Position numbers and translations under genes: made by a program. 64,000 nt of DNA, taken from positions 1,948,989 to 2,012,988 of the forward strand of contig NZ_JAELVF020000001.1 in assembly GCF_018101125.2 (NCBI RefSeq), written 5' to 3'. This document shows positions 10,012-19,851 of this stretch, piece by piece. The notes beneath the pieces were generated by a model that saw nothing but the letters and a program-made list of their open reading frames with translations, did no database searches and was not told the origin of the DNA. Positions within the stretch are counted from its first letter, which is position 1, and every line of letters begins with the position of its first letter. The stretch is from Streptomyces tardus. GTDB taxonomy: Bacteria > Actinomycetota > Actinomycetes > Streptomycetales > Streptomycetaceae.

Positions 10012-12671
10012 CGGTTCCTCCTGTCGTCGTCCCGCTCCGTGCCCGGCTCGCGGCCCGCCGCGCCGTCGCCGAGCGGCAGCGAGATGCGGAACGCTCCCGG
10101 TGAGCCGTCGAATCCGGCCGTCAGTGTGCCACCGAGCGCGTCGACACGGGCCGCCAGCCGCGCTGCCGCCGCGGGCCGGTCGGCACCCGCCGCTCCGGTC
10201 GCCGTGATCGTCAACTCTGCTTCGTCCGCGTCGAGTTCGACCGTAGTGACGGCGGCCGGCCGCTGCGCCGCAGTGGCCGAGAGCAGCGTCTCGGTGAGGT
10301 GGTACGCCGCGAGGTCGACGGCTGCGGGCAGGCGCTGCGGTACGCGCGGCGTCAGCCGGATCCGTACGTCGCGGCCGGTGGCGCGGGTCTGCCGGGCGAG
10401 CAGATCGAGGGCGTCGACCGTCGGCTGCGGACGGCGGGGAGCACCGGCGTCCGCCGCGCCCTCGCGGCACGGCGCGGCGACGCCGCCGGAGCCCCGCGCG
10501 CCGCCGGAGAGGTGCGCGTCAGCACTGCTCTGCGTCGCGCCGGAGCCGTCTCGCGTTTCGCCGGGCGCATGCGTATCGCCGGCCGGGGTCGTATCACCGT
10601 CGTGCGCGTCCCCGCCCGAGGGCGCGTCGCGAGCTGTGGGGGCGTCACCCAAGGGGCGGGCCGCACTCAAGGGGCGTGCTTCGCCCGAGGGGCGGGCGTC
10701 GCCGGGGGTGTCGTCGCCGTGGACGGAGTCGAGCAGGGCGCGCATCGCCGCCAGCGCCTCGCGGGCCCGTTCGGCGGTCGCTTCGAGCCGCCCGGCTTCG
10801 GCCTCGGCGGCCATGTCGGCGGTGCGTGCGAGCACGGTCGTCTCCAATCCGGCGGTGATGCGGCGGCGTTCGGCCCAGGCGTCGCGTACGGCCGCCTCGG
10901 TCCAGTCGTCGATACGCGCCGCGCGCGCGTCCTCGGCGTCGTGTGTCCGTCTACCGCGCCACAGACCCGCCGTCTCGGCGGCGCCGACAAGCAGCACGGC
11001 TCCGGCCACGCACCCCGCGACCACCGCCCAGAGCGGCAGCGCCGTACCGCGTCCGAGCACCGCGGCGACCGCCGCCGCGGCGTGCACCGCCGCGCAGCCC
11101 GCCGGCGCGATCAGCCCGTCCGGTTCGGCGACACCGGCGACACCGAACCGGCCGCCGGGCCCCGCGGCGGTGCCGTCGGGGCGGGGGCGTTCCCGGCCGA
11201 CGAGCGCCGCACAGGTGGCGACGGCGCTGAGCAGCGGCGGCAGCAGCACCGGCCCGGACCAGTGCCCCAAGGCCATCGCGACCGGCCACAGCGGCACCAG
11301 CGCGAGGAGCGCGAGGAGCGCCGTGCGCGGCGAACGGCGCAGCCACAGCAGGGCGACCGCCTGCGCGGCTGCGAGCAGCGCGAACAGCACCCCGGCCGGA
11401 ACCTGCCAGCCGCCGCTCGGCTCGGCCGGCGTCCGCGCCGTGCTGAGCACCAGCGTCGACAGCAGCGGCTGGGTGCACAGGCCGAGGGCCGCGACCAGCT
11501 GCGCGACCCGGTGGCCGACGGGTTCCGTCCGCTCCACCAACGCGGCCTCGTGGCCCGGGAGTTCGGCGCGGACCTCCCAACCGCCGTCCGGGCCGGGCCC
11601 GGTCCGCAGCGTGCCGCCGGCCTCCCGCGCCCGCGAACGCAGCGATCCCTGCCCGCGTCCGCCGCCCAGCCCCGCCGCGTGCGCGGTTGCGCCGGCGGGC
11701 GGTGCGGCGTTGGTGATCCGCACCTCGGTCTGCGCCTCGCCGTACCGGCAGACCACCGTGGTGGGGGCGCCGGGTGCGTGGCGGGCCACGTTGGTCAGCG
11801 CCTCGCGGACGATGCCGTACGCCGCGTCGGCGACCGCGCCGGCGGGCAGTGCGTCGATCTCGTGCTCGATGATCCCGCCCAGCCGGCCGAAGCCCGTGAC
11901 GAGGTCGAGCAACCGCTCGCGCGGGGTGGGGAGTTCGTCCGCCGACGCCGCGGGCGAGCGTACGGCCGTGAGGGCGGCGGTGACCGTACGACCCGTACCG
12001 GCGGCGAACTCCAGTGCCTCACCGGCGAGTTCGGGGCGTCGGTCGCCCAGGCTGAGCGCCGCGCCGGCAGTGACGACGACAGCGGTCAGATGGTGCGCGC
12101 TGACGTCGTGCAACTCCCGTTCCATCCGCCGTCGTTCGGCTGCCGGGAGCCGGTGGCGCTCCGACTCGGCTTGTTCCAGACGGAGTTCGGCCGCCGCGCG
12201 GGCCCGCCGGTTGCGTCGTACCAGCAGACCGGTGCCGCAGGCGCCGGCGTGGAGCAGCGCGGTCAGGACGAGGTCGAGCCCGTGGCGGTCGCTGATCCCG
12301 TGCAGACTCACGCCGTGGACGAACTGCCAGCCGGAGAGCGCGGCTGCGCACAGCACCGCGGTGAAGGTGTCCCGTTCCGTCGCCACGGTGAACAGCGCGA
12401 GCGCGAGTCCGGCCGTGCCCAGTACCGCGGTGCCACCGGTGGGCAGCGCCCCGGCGCCCAGCGCACAGGCGGCGACGGCCGGCAGCAGCGCGAGCACGGG
12501 CCGAGAGCGGCGCACCGTGAGCGCGGCCGTCACGGTTGCCGCGACCAGCAGCGCCACCAGCAGCGCCGAGGCGGACGGCGCCGTTCCGCGCAGCAGCGAT
12601 CCGCCCGGCCACACCAGGGCCTGGAGGCAGAGCAGGAGAGCCGGCAGCAACCGGTCGTCGTCGCGTTTCAC
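10008..12671 (-). CDS. Double-length histidine kinase, second half degenerate
   Basis: At 887 aa this is about twice the size of a usual NarL-partner kinase. Residues 1-385 form a full HisKA_3-type kinase: several N-terminal membrane helices, the phospho-acceptor His188 in RELHDVSAHH, an N-box (REALTNVARHA) and a glycine box (GRGQGSL). From about 395 a second unit begins with new membrane helices (about 400-580). Its dimerisation helix reads RRRITAGLETTVLAR, with no histidine where one belongs. After an Asp/Gly/Ala-rich linker comes an ATPase-like domain whose N-box (TETLLSATA) lacks the key Asn. So the second half looks like a pseudokinase, perhaps a sensor or inhibitory partner. It is transcribed first in the operon with the response regulator. 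Confidence 0.9.
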   Translation of the reverse strand: MKRDDDRLLPALLLCLQALVWPGGSLLRGTAPSASALLVALLVAATVTAALTVRRSRPVLALLPAVAACALGAGALPTGGTAVLGTAGLALALFTVATERDTFTAVLCAAALSGWQFVHGVSLHGISDRHGLDLVLTALLHAGACGTGLLVRRNRRARAAAELRLEQAESERHRLPAAERRRMERELHDVSAHHLTAVVVTAGAALSLGDRRPELAGEALEFAAGTGRTVTAALTAVRSPAASADELPTPRERLLDLVTGFGRLGGIIEHEIDALPAGAVADAAYGIVREALTNVARHAPGAPTTVVCRYGEAQTEVRITNAAPPAGATAHAAGLGGGRGQGSLRSRAREAGGTLRTGPGPDGGWEVRAELPGHEAALVERTEPVGHRVAQLVAALGLCTQPLLSTLVLSTARTPAEPSGGWQVPAGVLFALLAAAQAVALLWLRRSPRTALLALLALVPLWPVAMALGHWSGPVLLPPLLSAVATCAALVGRERPRPDGTAAGPGGRFGVAGVAEPDGLIAPAGCAAVHAAAAVAAVLGRGTALPLWAVVAGCVAGAVLLVGAAETAGLWRGRRTHDAEDARAARIDDWTEAAVRDAWAERRRITAGLETTVLARTADMAAEAEAGRLEATAERAREALAAMRALLDSVHGDDTPGDARPSGEARPLSAARPLGDAPTARDAPSGGDAHDGDTTPAGDTHAPGETRDGSGATQSSADAHLSGGARGSGGVAAPCREGAADAGAPRRPQPTVDALDLLARQTRATGRDVRIRLTPRVPQRLPAAVDLAAYHLTETLLSATAAQRPAAVTTVELDADEAELTITATGAAGADRPAAAARLAARVDALGGTLTAGFDGSPGAFRISLPLGDGAAGREPGTERDDDRRNR

Positions 12672-13104
12672 GTGGCCAGGCTAGGTCCGGGCCCGCTCCG
12701 TACGGCTCGGGCTGTGGGGCGATATCGGGGCGGCGGCTCTCTATCGCTGGTTCGAGGCCGGCCTCGTCCGACAGGCCGAAGCACCGCGCGGGACAGCGCC
12801 CGTCGCCGGCCGCGCCGCCACCGCGGCAGCCGGCCTGCCGCCACCCGACGCCGGTGTGGCTGACACCTCGACGCCCGTACGCCTCGGCTCCCGTACGCCC
12901 TTGTCCCCATACGCCTCGACCGCCCGTACGCCCACCGCCCCGCCGTGTACGCCGTGTACGCCGGGGACGCCGGGGACGCAGGGGACGGCGGGGACGGCGG
13001 CGGGGCGGGCCCGAAGACCCGCCCCGCGCTGCGCCCGTCGGCCCGACGGGGCCGACGGGGCCGACGGGGCCGACGGGCGTCAACCGCCCTGTCGGCACCG
13101 CGTG
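12672..13104. repeat. Intergenic region with simple GC repeats
   Basis: The 433-bp gap upstream of the double kinase holds no supported gene. It contains runs of CGTACGCC-type units (about 12870-12960), GGGGACGCC units (about 12955-13010) and about three 9-bp GACGGGGCC units (13044-13079). The kinase promoter must lie at the left end, but no clear hexamers were seen. Confidence 0.6.
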
Positions 13105-15597
13105 TTACGCCGCCGCGCCGAGCTTCTCCCCCGCCGAGGTCCCGGCCGCGGACTCCTCGGACCGGGCCCGGCGACGCAGTACGTACCAGAAGACCTCCAG
13201 GGTCACACCGGCCACGACGGCGACACCGACCGCGGTCCAGGGCGCCTGGGTGCCGACCAGGCTGATCTGGAAGAAGTCCTGGAGGAACGGCACGGTGAGC
13301 ACGGTCGCGAACGACAGCGCCATGGTGCCGACCAGCAGCACCCGCCACCAGGTGTACGGGCGGGAGATGATCGCCAGCGCCCAGAGCGCGACCAGGAACA
13401 GCGTCAGACAGGCGATGGAGGTCTCCGCCTCCAGGTTGTCGTCGTACACCGACCGCGCCATCAGATACGACACGGTGGTGGCGACGGCCGCGAGGCTGCC
13501 CGCGGGGATCGCGAACCTCAGCACCCGGCCCACGAAGTTGGACTTCGCCCGCTCCTTGTTCGGGGCGAGCGCCAGGAAGAAGGCCGGAATCCCGATCGTC
13601 AGCGAACCGATCAGGGTCAGATGCCGCGGCAGGAAGGGGTACGGGGTCTGCGCGAACACCACGATGATCGCGAGCAGCGCTCCGTACACCGTCTTGGTGA
13701 GGAAGAGGTTGGCGACCCGCTCGATGTTGCCGATCACCCGGCGGCCCTCGGCGACCACCGACGGGAGGGTGGCGAAGCTGTTGTTCAGCAGCACGATCTG
13801 GGCGACGCCGCGCGAGGCCGGACTGCCGGAGCCCATCGCGACCGCGATGTCCGCGTCCTTGAGCGCAAGCACGTCGTTGACGCCGTCACCGGTCATCGCC
13901 ACCGTGTGGCCGCGCGACTGGAGCGCGTGCACCATGTCCCGCTTCTGCTGCGGACCGACGCGGCCGAAGATCGTGTTGCCCTCGACCTCGTCGGCGAGCC
14001 GGTCCGGCTCGCGCGCACCGTCGGGCAGGCCGCGGGCGTCCACCGGGTGCTCGGCGCCGGGGAGCTCGAGGCCGCGGGCGACGGCGCCGACGGAGAGCGC
14101 GTTGTCCCCGGAGATGACCTTGGTGTCCACGCCCTGGTCGGCGAAGTACCGCAGCGTCTCCGAGGCCTCGGGGCGGATGCGCTGCTTGATCACGACCAGC
14201 GCGACCGGGGTGGCCGCCGCCGTCGCGGTCGCCGGCTCGGCGAGCAGCGCGTCCAGCTCGGCGGAGCAGCGGGCCAGCAGCAGGACCCGCAGCCCCTTGG
14301 CGCCGTACTCGTCGACCTCGGCCAGCGAGGCGTGGCCGGCGGGCAGCAGCACGTCGGGTGCGCCCAGCAGCCAGGTCTCGGTCCCGCCCGCGGCGGTGCG
14401 CACGGTGGCGCCGCTCCACTTGCGCGCCGAGGAGAACGGGGCGCCGCCGACCACCGACCAGCCGGCAGGGGCCGGGTAGCGGTCGATGATGGCCTGGAGG
14501 CTGGCGTTGGGACGCTCGTCCGCGCTGCCGAGCGCGCCGAGCACCGCGTCCACGTCGATGTCGGCGGGCGCGTCGCCCAGCCGGTGCACGGTCTCGACGT
14601 CCATCGAGGCCTCGGTGAGCGTGCCGGTCTTGTCCAGGCAGACGGTGTCGACCCGGGCCAGGCCCTCGATCGCCGGCAGCTCCTGGACCAGGCACTGCTT
14701 GCGGCCCAGCCGTACGACTCCGACCGCGAAGGCGATCGAGGTGAGCAGCACCAGGCCCTCGGGCACCATCGGCACCAGACCCGCGACCATCCGGCGCACG
14801 GCCTCCGGCAGATCGCCGTCGTTGATCGCCAACTGGCTGATGATCAGGGCGATTCCGGCCGGAATGATGACGTACGTGACGTACTTCAGGATCGTGCTGA
14901 TGCCCTGCCGCAGCTCGGAGTTGACCAGCGTGAAGCGCTTGGCCTCCTCGGCGAGCTGCGCGGCGTACGCGTCCTTGCCCACCCGGGTCGCGGCGAACGC
15001 GCCCCCACCGGCGACGACGAAGCTGCCGGACATCACCGGGTCGCCGGGCTCCTTGACGACCGGATCGGCCTCGCCGGTCAGCAGCGACTCGTCGACCTCC
15101 AGGTTGTCGGTGAAGACCGCCTGACCGTCGACGACGATCTTGTCGCCCGGCCCGAGCTCGATGACGTCGCCGAGCACCACCTCGGACGGGCTGATCTCGA
15201 CGACCTCCCCGTCGCGCCGGACCGACGGACGGGTCTCGCCGACGATGGCCAACTCGTCCAGGGTCCGCTTGGCGCGCACCTCCTGGAAGATGCCGATCAG
15301 GATGTTGGCGACGATCACACCGCCGAAGAGGCCGTCCTGGATCGGGCCGACGATCATGATGATGACGAAGAGGACGCCGATGATCGCGTTGATACGGGTG
15401 AAGACGTTCGCCCGCACGATCTCGCCGACGCTGCGGCTGGACCGCGGCGGTACGTCGTTGACCTGCCCGGCGGCGACCCGTGCGGCGACTTCCGCGGAGG
15501 TCAGACCGACTCCTCGCGAGGCGTGATGGGCACCCCCGGACTCCTGTCCGGCCGACGAGTCCGCCGACTCGTCGATCGTGTCCAACCGTTCACTCAT
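13105..15597 (-). CDS. P-type cation-transporting ATPase
   Basis: This is an 830-aa membrane ATPase that couples ATP hydrolysis to cation transport. The phosphorylation loop DKTGTLT lies near residue 324. The TGEADPV actuator motif is near 190, and the hinge reads TGDGVNDVLALKDADIAVAMG near 565. Six C-terminal helices follow the hinge. It has no N-terminal heavy-metal-binding domain and no CPC motif, so it is not a copper or P1B pump. The layout resembles the mycobacterial CtpE group (Ca2+ uptake) more than KdpB, but the ion cannot be fixed. The start ATG at 15597 has GGAGGG 8 nt upstream; longer frames lack an RBS. Confidence 0.92.
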   Translation of the reverse strand: MSERLDTIDESADSSAGQESGGAHHASRGVGLTSAEVAARVAAGQVNDVPPRSSRSVGEIVRANVFTRINAIIGVLFVIIMIVGPIQDGLFGGVIVANILIGIFQEVRAKRTLDELAIVGETRPSVRRDGEVVEISPSEVVLGDVIELGPGDKIVVDGQAVFTDNLEVDESLLTGEADPVVKEPGDPVMSGSFVVAGGGAFAATRVGKDAYAAQLAEEAKRFTLVNSELRQGISTILKYVTYVIIPAGIALIISQLAINDGDLPEAVRRMVAGLVPMVPEGLVLLTSIAFAVGVVRLGRKQCLVQELPAIEGLARVDTVCLDKTGTLTEASMDVETVHRLGDAPADIDVDAVLGALGSADERPNASLQAIIDRYPAPAGWSVVGGAPFSSARKWSGATVRTAAGGTETWLLGAPDVLLPAGHASLAEVDEYGAKGLRVLLLARCSAELDALLAEPATATAAATPVALVVIKQRIRPEASETLRYFADQGVDTKVISGDNALSVGAVARGLELPGAEHPVDARGLPDGAREPDRLADEVEGNTIFGRVGPQQKRDMVHALQSRGHTVAMTGDGVNDVLALKDADIAVAMGSGSPASRGVAQIVLLNNSFATLPSVVAEGRRVIGNIERVANLFLTKTVYGALLAIIVVFAQTPYPFLPRHLTLIGSLTIGIPAFFLALAPNKERAKSNFVGRVLRFAIPAGSLAAVATTVSYLMARSVYDDNLEAETSIACLTLFLVALWALAIISRPYTWWRVLLVGTMALSFATVLTVPFLQDFFQISLVGTQAPWTAVGVAVVAGVTLEVFWYVLRRRARSEESAAGTSAGEKLGAAA

Positions 15598-15948
15598 GCG
15601 TGATGCCCTCCGCGCTCGCGCAACCGTCCTGTAGGGCCCCGGGAGGACCCACCCGGCTGACCGTAGAGCGTGCGGGGCCGATCGCACCATTCACCTTCGT
15701 CGCCCGTCGGGTCTGACGAAAGTGAGAACACCCGCTCCGGCGGGCTCCGGCCCGCTCCCGGCTGGGGACGCGGCACGGGCGGCAACGGTTGCGCACCCCG
15801 CGCGCGACGTGCGACCTGTGACGGGCGCGACGCCGGTGACAGGCGCGACGCCGGGGCGCCCACGTCCGTCGCGGAACGCCCCGTGAAGCCCGGACCAGGG
15901 GCGTGCGGCTCAGCGCACACCCGCGACCTCGGTGCAGGCCCGTGCGGC
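15598..15948. other. Intergenic region with an 18-bp direct duplication
   Basis: The 351-bp region upstream of the P-type ATPase has no supported gene. It contains two adjacent 18-bp copies starting GTGACGGGCGCGACG at 15818 and 15836 (one mismatch). No clear promoter or terminator was recognised. Confidence 0.5.
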
Positions 15949-16761
15949 TCAGTGCACGTCGCGCAGCCGGAACGCCGTACCGGCCACCAGCAGTACGCCC
16001 ACCGTGTAACCGGCGACCAGCAGGAGCGACGCGCCGGCGCCGAGACTGCCGACCACCTCCGCGCCGGCGTCGGAGGTCTGGATCACCTTCTCCAGCGCGG
16101 CGGTCGGCGAGACGCCCGCCACCCAGCCCTGGAAGTCGCCGAAGAGCGGGCCGAGGAGCGACGGCAGGAGCAGCACCGCCACGGCCGCGGTCACCGCACC
16201 CGCCGAGTGACGCACCAGCAGGCCGATCGCCAGCCCCAGCAGCCCGGAGACGGCGAACGACGCCGCAGCGCCGAAGAGCGCGGGCAGCGGCTCGCCCTGC
16301 GCGTACGTCCCGCTCGGCAGCAGTGCGTCTCCCAGCAGATATGCGGCCGTGCACGAGATCAGCCCCACCGCGTACAGCACCGACGCCACCAGCGTCGTCT
16401 TGGCCGCCACCACCGTGCCGCGGCGCGGACAGGCGGTGAGCGTCGTACGGATCGTGCCGCTGGCGTACTCGCCGCTGACGACGAGCACACCGAACACGGC
16501 CGCCAGCATCTGTCCGACGACGGCCAGCGTGAGACTGCCGCCCAGCACGGTGTCGTCGGGCTGCAGGCTCTCGCTGAGAGCGACGAACACCGCGCCGAGG
16601 GCGGTCACCGTGCCGGCAGCCACCGCGGTCCACAGCGTCGAACGGACACTGGTGAACTTGATCCACTCATGGCCGATCGCCTGCCGGAAACCGGCTCTCC
16701 CCGCGGGCGGCCGGGGCTCGGCCCTCAGCTCCGTCCTGTCCGTCCTGGTGTCCCCTCTCAT
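15949..16761 (-). CDS. ABC transporter permease
   Basis: This 270-aa membrane protein is the permease partner of the ABC ATPase immediately upstream. It has an N-terminal cytoplasmic stretch and six predicted helices (for example near residues 47-62, 80-98, 120-145, 160-185, 192-212 and 238-260). It also shows the ABC2/ABC-2-like pattern GHEWIKFTSVRSTLWT and VSGEYASGTIRTTLT, typical of Streptomyces two-gene exporters. Its ATG overlaps the ATPase stop (ATGA, 16758-16761), so the two are translationally coupled. Substrate unknown. Similar pairs often export peptides or lipids. Confidence 0.92.
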   Translation of the reverse strand: MRGDTRTDRTELRAEPRPPAGRAGFRQAIGHEWIKFTSVRSTLWTAVAAGTVTALGAVFVALSESLQPDDTVLGGSLTLAVVGQMLAAVFGVLVVSGEYASGTIRTTLTACPRRGTVVAAKTTLVASVLYAVGLISCTAAYLLGDALLPSGTYAQGEPLPALFGAAASFAVSGLLGLAIGLLVRHSAGAVTAAVAVLLLPSLLGPLFGDFQGWVAGVSPTAALEKVIQTSDAGAEVVGSLGAGASLLLVAGYTVGVLLVAGTAFRLRDVH

Positions 16762-17684
16762 CGGGCAACCTCCTTCTCGGGCCGGGCGCGGTAGCGCGCG
16801 GCGGGTTGGGCCAGCTCCGTGTAGACGTCCTCCAACGAGGAGTGGCGCGGGGTGAGTTCATGGATCGCGTGGCCGTGCCGGCGGGCGAGATCGCCGATGA
16901 CGTCCGCGCTCAGCCCCTCGACGCGCCAGCCGCCGCGCGGCTCCGGCCGCCACCGCGCGCCCCGCCCCTCCACCAGCGAGCGCAGACCCTCCGGCTCGGG
17001 CGTTCGGACCAGCACATGGCCCTGCGAATGCGTCTCGATGAAGTCCCGCATCGTGGTGTCCGCCAACAGCCGTCCCCGGCCGACGACGATCAGATGGTCC
17101 GCGGTGAGCTCCATCTCGCTCATGAGGTGGCTGGAGAGGAAGACCGTACGGCCCTGCGCGGCAAGGGACTTCAGCAGATCGCGCATCCAGCGGATGCCCT
17201 CGGTGTCCAGTCCGTTGACCGGTTCGTCGAGGATCAGCACCTCGGGGTCGCCGAGGAGCGCGGCGGCGATGCCGAGCCGCTGCCCCATGCCGAGCGAGAA
17301 GCCGCGGACCCGCCGACGGGCGGTGTCGGCGGGCAGCCCCACCAGCTCCAGCACCTCGTCGACCCGGTCGCGCGCGATGCCGTTGCTGACCGCGAGGCCG
17401 AGCAGATGCCGCTGGGCGGACCGTCCGCCGTGCACCTCTCCGGCGCCCAGCAGCGAACCGACCGTACGCAGCGGCGAGGGCAGCCCGGAGTACGGCACCC
17501 CGCCGACCGTCACGCCGCCGGAAGTGGGAGCGTCCAGGCCCAGGATCAGCCGCATCGTGGTCGTCTTCCCGGCTCCGTTCGGGCCGAGGAAGCCGGTGAC
17601 GCGGCCTGGTTTCACGTGGAACGTCAGTCGGTCGACGGCGACGTGGTCGCCGTAGCGTTTGGTGAGTTCTCTTGCTTCGATCAT
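16758..17684 (-). CDS. ABC transporter ATP-binding protein
   Basis: This is a 308-aa nucleotide-binding subunit. Walker A is GPNGAGKTT (about residue 37), the signature region reads FSLGMGQRLGIA (about 130), Walker B is LILDEPVNGLD (about 150) and the switch His is in LSSHLMSE (about 185). The C-terminal 90 residues form the extra domain common in two-component drug or bacitracin-type exporters. The ATG at 17684 gives the canonical MIEARELTKRYG start; longer frames have no RBS. The gene is followed by the permease with a 4-bp overlap and preceded by a response regulator 193 bp upstream. It is likely regulated by that response regulator. Confidence 0.94.
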   Translation of the reverse strand: MIEARELTKRYGDHVAVDRLTFHVKPGRVTGFLGPNGAGKTTTMRLILGLDAPTSGGVTVGGVPYSGLPSPLRTVGSLLGAGEVHGGRSAQRHLLGLAVSNGIARDRVDEVLELVGLPADTARRRVRGFSLGMGQRLGIAAALLGDPEVLILDEPVNGLDTEGIRWMRDLLKSLAAQGRTVFLSSHLMSEMELTADHLIVVGRGRLLADTTMRDFIETHSQGHVLVRTPEPEGLRSLVEGRGARWRPEPRGGWRVEGLSADVIGDLARRHGHAIHELTPRHSSLEDVYTELAQPAARYRARPEKEVAR

Positions 17685-17877
17685 GCTTCCGAAGCTAGAA
17701 GCGCCCGCCGCTCCTGCCATCCGCCAACGGGAGTCGAGCACTACACCCCACGACGTACCTCGGCCCGGCCCGGCACGGGAGGCGGCCGGCGGCGACCGGA
17801 GGCGGCCGGTGGCGACCAGTGGCGGTCGGTGGCGCGGCCGGCGGTCCGGCTCTGCGGCGGCGGCCACGACGCCCGCC

Positions 17878-18612
17878 TCAGGCGGGTGCGCCGCCCCGTC
17901 CTCCGGCCCGTACCAGCCCCGTCTCGTACGCGAACACCACCAGCTGCGCACGGTCCCGGGCGCCGAGCTTGGTCATCGCCCGGTGGACATGGGTCTTGGC
18001 GGTGTACTGGCTCATCAGCAGCTCACGGCCGATCTCCTCGTTGGTCAGCCCGGCCGCCACCAGCGCCATCACCTCGCGTTCACGGTCGGTGAGCGCACCG
18101 AGCCGTTCGGCGCCGGCCGCTTCCGGCGCCGCGAGCCTGGCGAACTCCTCGATCGTTCTGCGCGTCACCGCCGGCGCCAGCAGCCCCTGACCGGCCGAGA
18201 CCGTACGGATCGCCGCACGCAGCTCGTCGGGCTCGACATCCTTGAGCAGAAAGCCCGCCGCCCCGCTCCGCAGCGCCTCGAAGACGTACGAGTCGATCTC
18301 GAAGGTGGTCAGTATCAGCACCCGGACCCCGTCCAGCGCGGGGTCCGCGGCGATTCTGCGGGTCGCTTCCAACCCGTCGATACCGGGCATCCGGATGTCC
18401 ATCAGCACCAGATCGGGCCGGGTCATCCGTACCGCCTCGACGGACTGCACGCCGTCCGCGGCCTCGGCGACGACCACCAGGTCCTCGGTCAGTTCGAGCA
18501 ACGCCCGGAAGCCGGCCCGCACCACCGTCTGGTCGTCGGCCAGTACGATCCGCACGCGTTTCGCCTCGACAGCCTCGGCGGCCTCGGGCCCCGGCGGCTC
18601 CTGCTCGGTCAT
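17878..18612 (-). CDS. NarL/FixJ-type response regulator
   Basis: This is a 244-aa response regulator with receiver motifs LADDQ, LMDIRMPG (phospho-Asp near residue 68), LTTFE and FLLKDV, followed by a LuxR HTH (LTDREREVMALVAAGLTNEE ... YTAKTHVHRAMTK). The ATG at 18612 was chosen because the receiver begins about 18 residues later; the upstream extension is Arg-rich. No histidine kinase is adjacent. The nearest on the same strand is the rearranged kinase at 20434-21702, with two unrelated genes in between. It probably controls the ABC transporter genes downstream. Confidence 0.93.
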   Translation of the reverse strand: MTEQEPPGPEAAEAVEAKRVRIVLADDQTVVRAGFRALLELTEDLVVVAEAADGVQSVEAVRMTRPDLVLMDIRMPGIDGLEATRRIAADPALDGVRVLILTTFEIDSYVFEALRSGAAGFLLKDVEPDELRAAIRTVSAGQGLLAPAVTRRTIEEFARLAAPEAAGAERLGALTDREREVMALVAAGLTNEEIGRELLMSQYTAKTHVHRAMTKLGARDRAQLVVFAYETGLVRAGGRGGAPA

Positions 18613-18724
18613 GCGGCACAGCGTACGGCGCGACCGACCCCGCACACGGGGGATCGCGGGGACGCGGGCTGCGGGTCGGCGGCGGCCGTACATGCTCCCG
18701 GGCAGGCGTCGCGGTGCCTCTCCT

Positions 18725-19564
18725 TCAGGGCGCCGACGGCTTGCGTCCCTCGCCCGGCGGGCCGGCGAACGCCTGCGCGAAGTCGAGCCAGGCGTCGGCC
18801 TGTTCGCCGTGTGCGACCATCGCGAGGTCGTCGCGGTGACGCCTGCGGGTGACCAGCAGGCAGAAGTCGAGCGCCGGTCCGGTCACCCTCTGGCCGGCCT
18901 CCTCCGGGCCCCAGGTCCACAACTGCCCGTCGGGACCCAGCAGTTCGACCCGGAACGGCTCATCGGGGGCAGTCCGGCCGTTGACCGTGTGCGCGAAGTC
19001 CCTTGTCCGGACGCCGAGGTGGGCGACATTGCGCAGCCGGTTGGTCGGTGTGCGGACCACACCCAGTGCGTCCGCCACGTCCTGGCCGTGCGCCCAGGTC
19101 TCCATCAGCCGCGCCGTCGCCATCGACATCGCGCTCATCGGCGGCCCGAACCACGGCAGTTTGGTGCCGGAAGGCACCCCGGCGAGTGCCTCCGCCAGCG
19201 CCGATCTGGTCGCGCGCCAGTGGTCGGCGAGATCCGCGCGCTCGGCAGCCTCCGCAGCGGCACGGTCGACGTACCCCTCCAACTCCCCCATCGAGCGCTC
19301 CAGTTCGGCGCGGAACGCGTCCGGCCGGGTCGCCGAGAGCAGGGCGACCTCGTCCGTCCAGGCGAGGTGCCCGATCTGGTGCGCGACAGTCCAGCCGGGC
19401 GCCGGTGTCGCAGTGCCCCAGCCCTCGGGCGCCAACTCCCGTACGAGGCGGTCCAGTTCATCACCCTCCGCGCGCAACTCAGCGGGCACGCCGGTCACAC
19501 GGGGGGTGCGGCCCTGCGCGTCGGCCGCGCCTGCTGAGTCCTGTGCTGTCTCGGAGGAGGTCAC
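18725..19564 (-). CDS. TIGR03084-like DinB/mycothiol-dependent family protein
   Basis: This 279-aa protein matches the actinobacterial TIGR03084 group. An N-terminal DinB-like four-helix domain (about residues 20-170) shows [18 protein letters not shown], with the first metal-ligand His, and [16 protein letters not shown], with the second. A smaller C-terminal domain contains the RRRHRDDL segment. The family binds a divalent metal and is related to mycothiol-dependent maleylpyruvate isomerase; activity in this subgroup is not established. I start at the GTG at 19564, but its Shine-Dalgarno spacing is poor, so a start about 20 codons later is possible. It lies between two genes of a likely former two-component locus. 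Confidence 0.85.
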   Translation of the reverse strand: MTSSETAQDSAGAADAQGRTPRVTGVPAELRAEGDELDRLVRELAPEGWGTATPAPGWTVAHQIGHLAWTDEVALLSATRPDAFRAELERSMGELEGYVDRAAAEAAERADLADHWRATRSALAEALAGVPSGTKLPWFGPPMSAMSMATARLMETWAHGQDVADALGVVRTPTNRLRNVAHLGVRTRDFAHTVNGRTAPDEPFRVELLGPDGQLWTWGPEEAGQRVTGPALDFCLLVTRRRHRDDLAMVAHGEQADAWLDFAQAFAGPPGEGRKPSAP

Positions 19565-19851
19565 GCCCTCAACGTCGCACGCGCCACGGCGAAGGACAAC
19601 ACCCCTACAGCCCGAACGAGCCCGTCCGCGACACCCCAGCCCGCCGCCGGCCAACGCTGACCGACACCCGTCGACGCCCACCGACGCCCGGAACGATCGC
19701 CGCCCCCGCCGCCCGCCTCCGACGCCGTCCGCACCTCCCCGCGAGCAGCGGACAGACAGCTTGAGCAACCCGGTCAACGCGCTCAGCCCCGGCACGGCGA
19801 GCAGCCCCGATACTGCGGGCAGCGCGGGGTTCCCCGTGGCACGGTGTGTCC

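Noticed and set aside
9139..12863. Very long open frames on the plus strand opposite the response regulator and double kinase
   Set aside because: They are antisense shadows caused by high-GC codon bias: composition is Arg/Ala/Ser/Pro-rich without domains, and the minus-strand genes have clear motifs and RBS.
12856..15603. 915-codon open frame opposite the P-type ATPase
   Set aside because: Antisense shadow; the minus strand encodes all P-type ATPase motifs.
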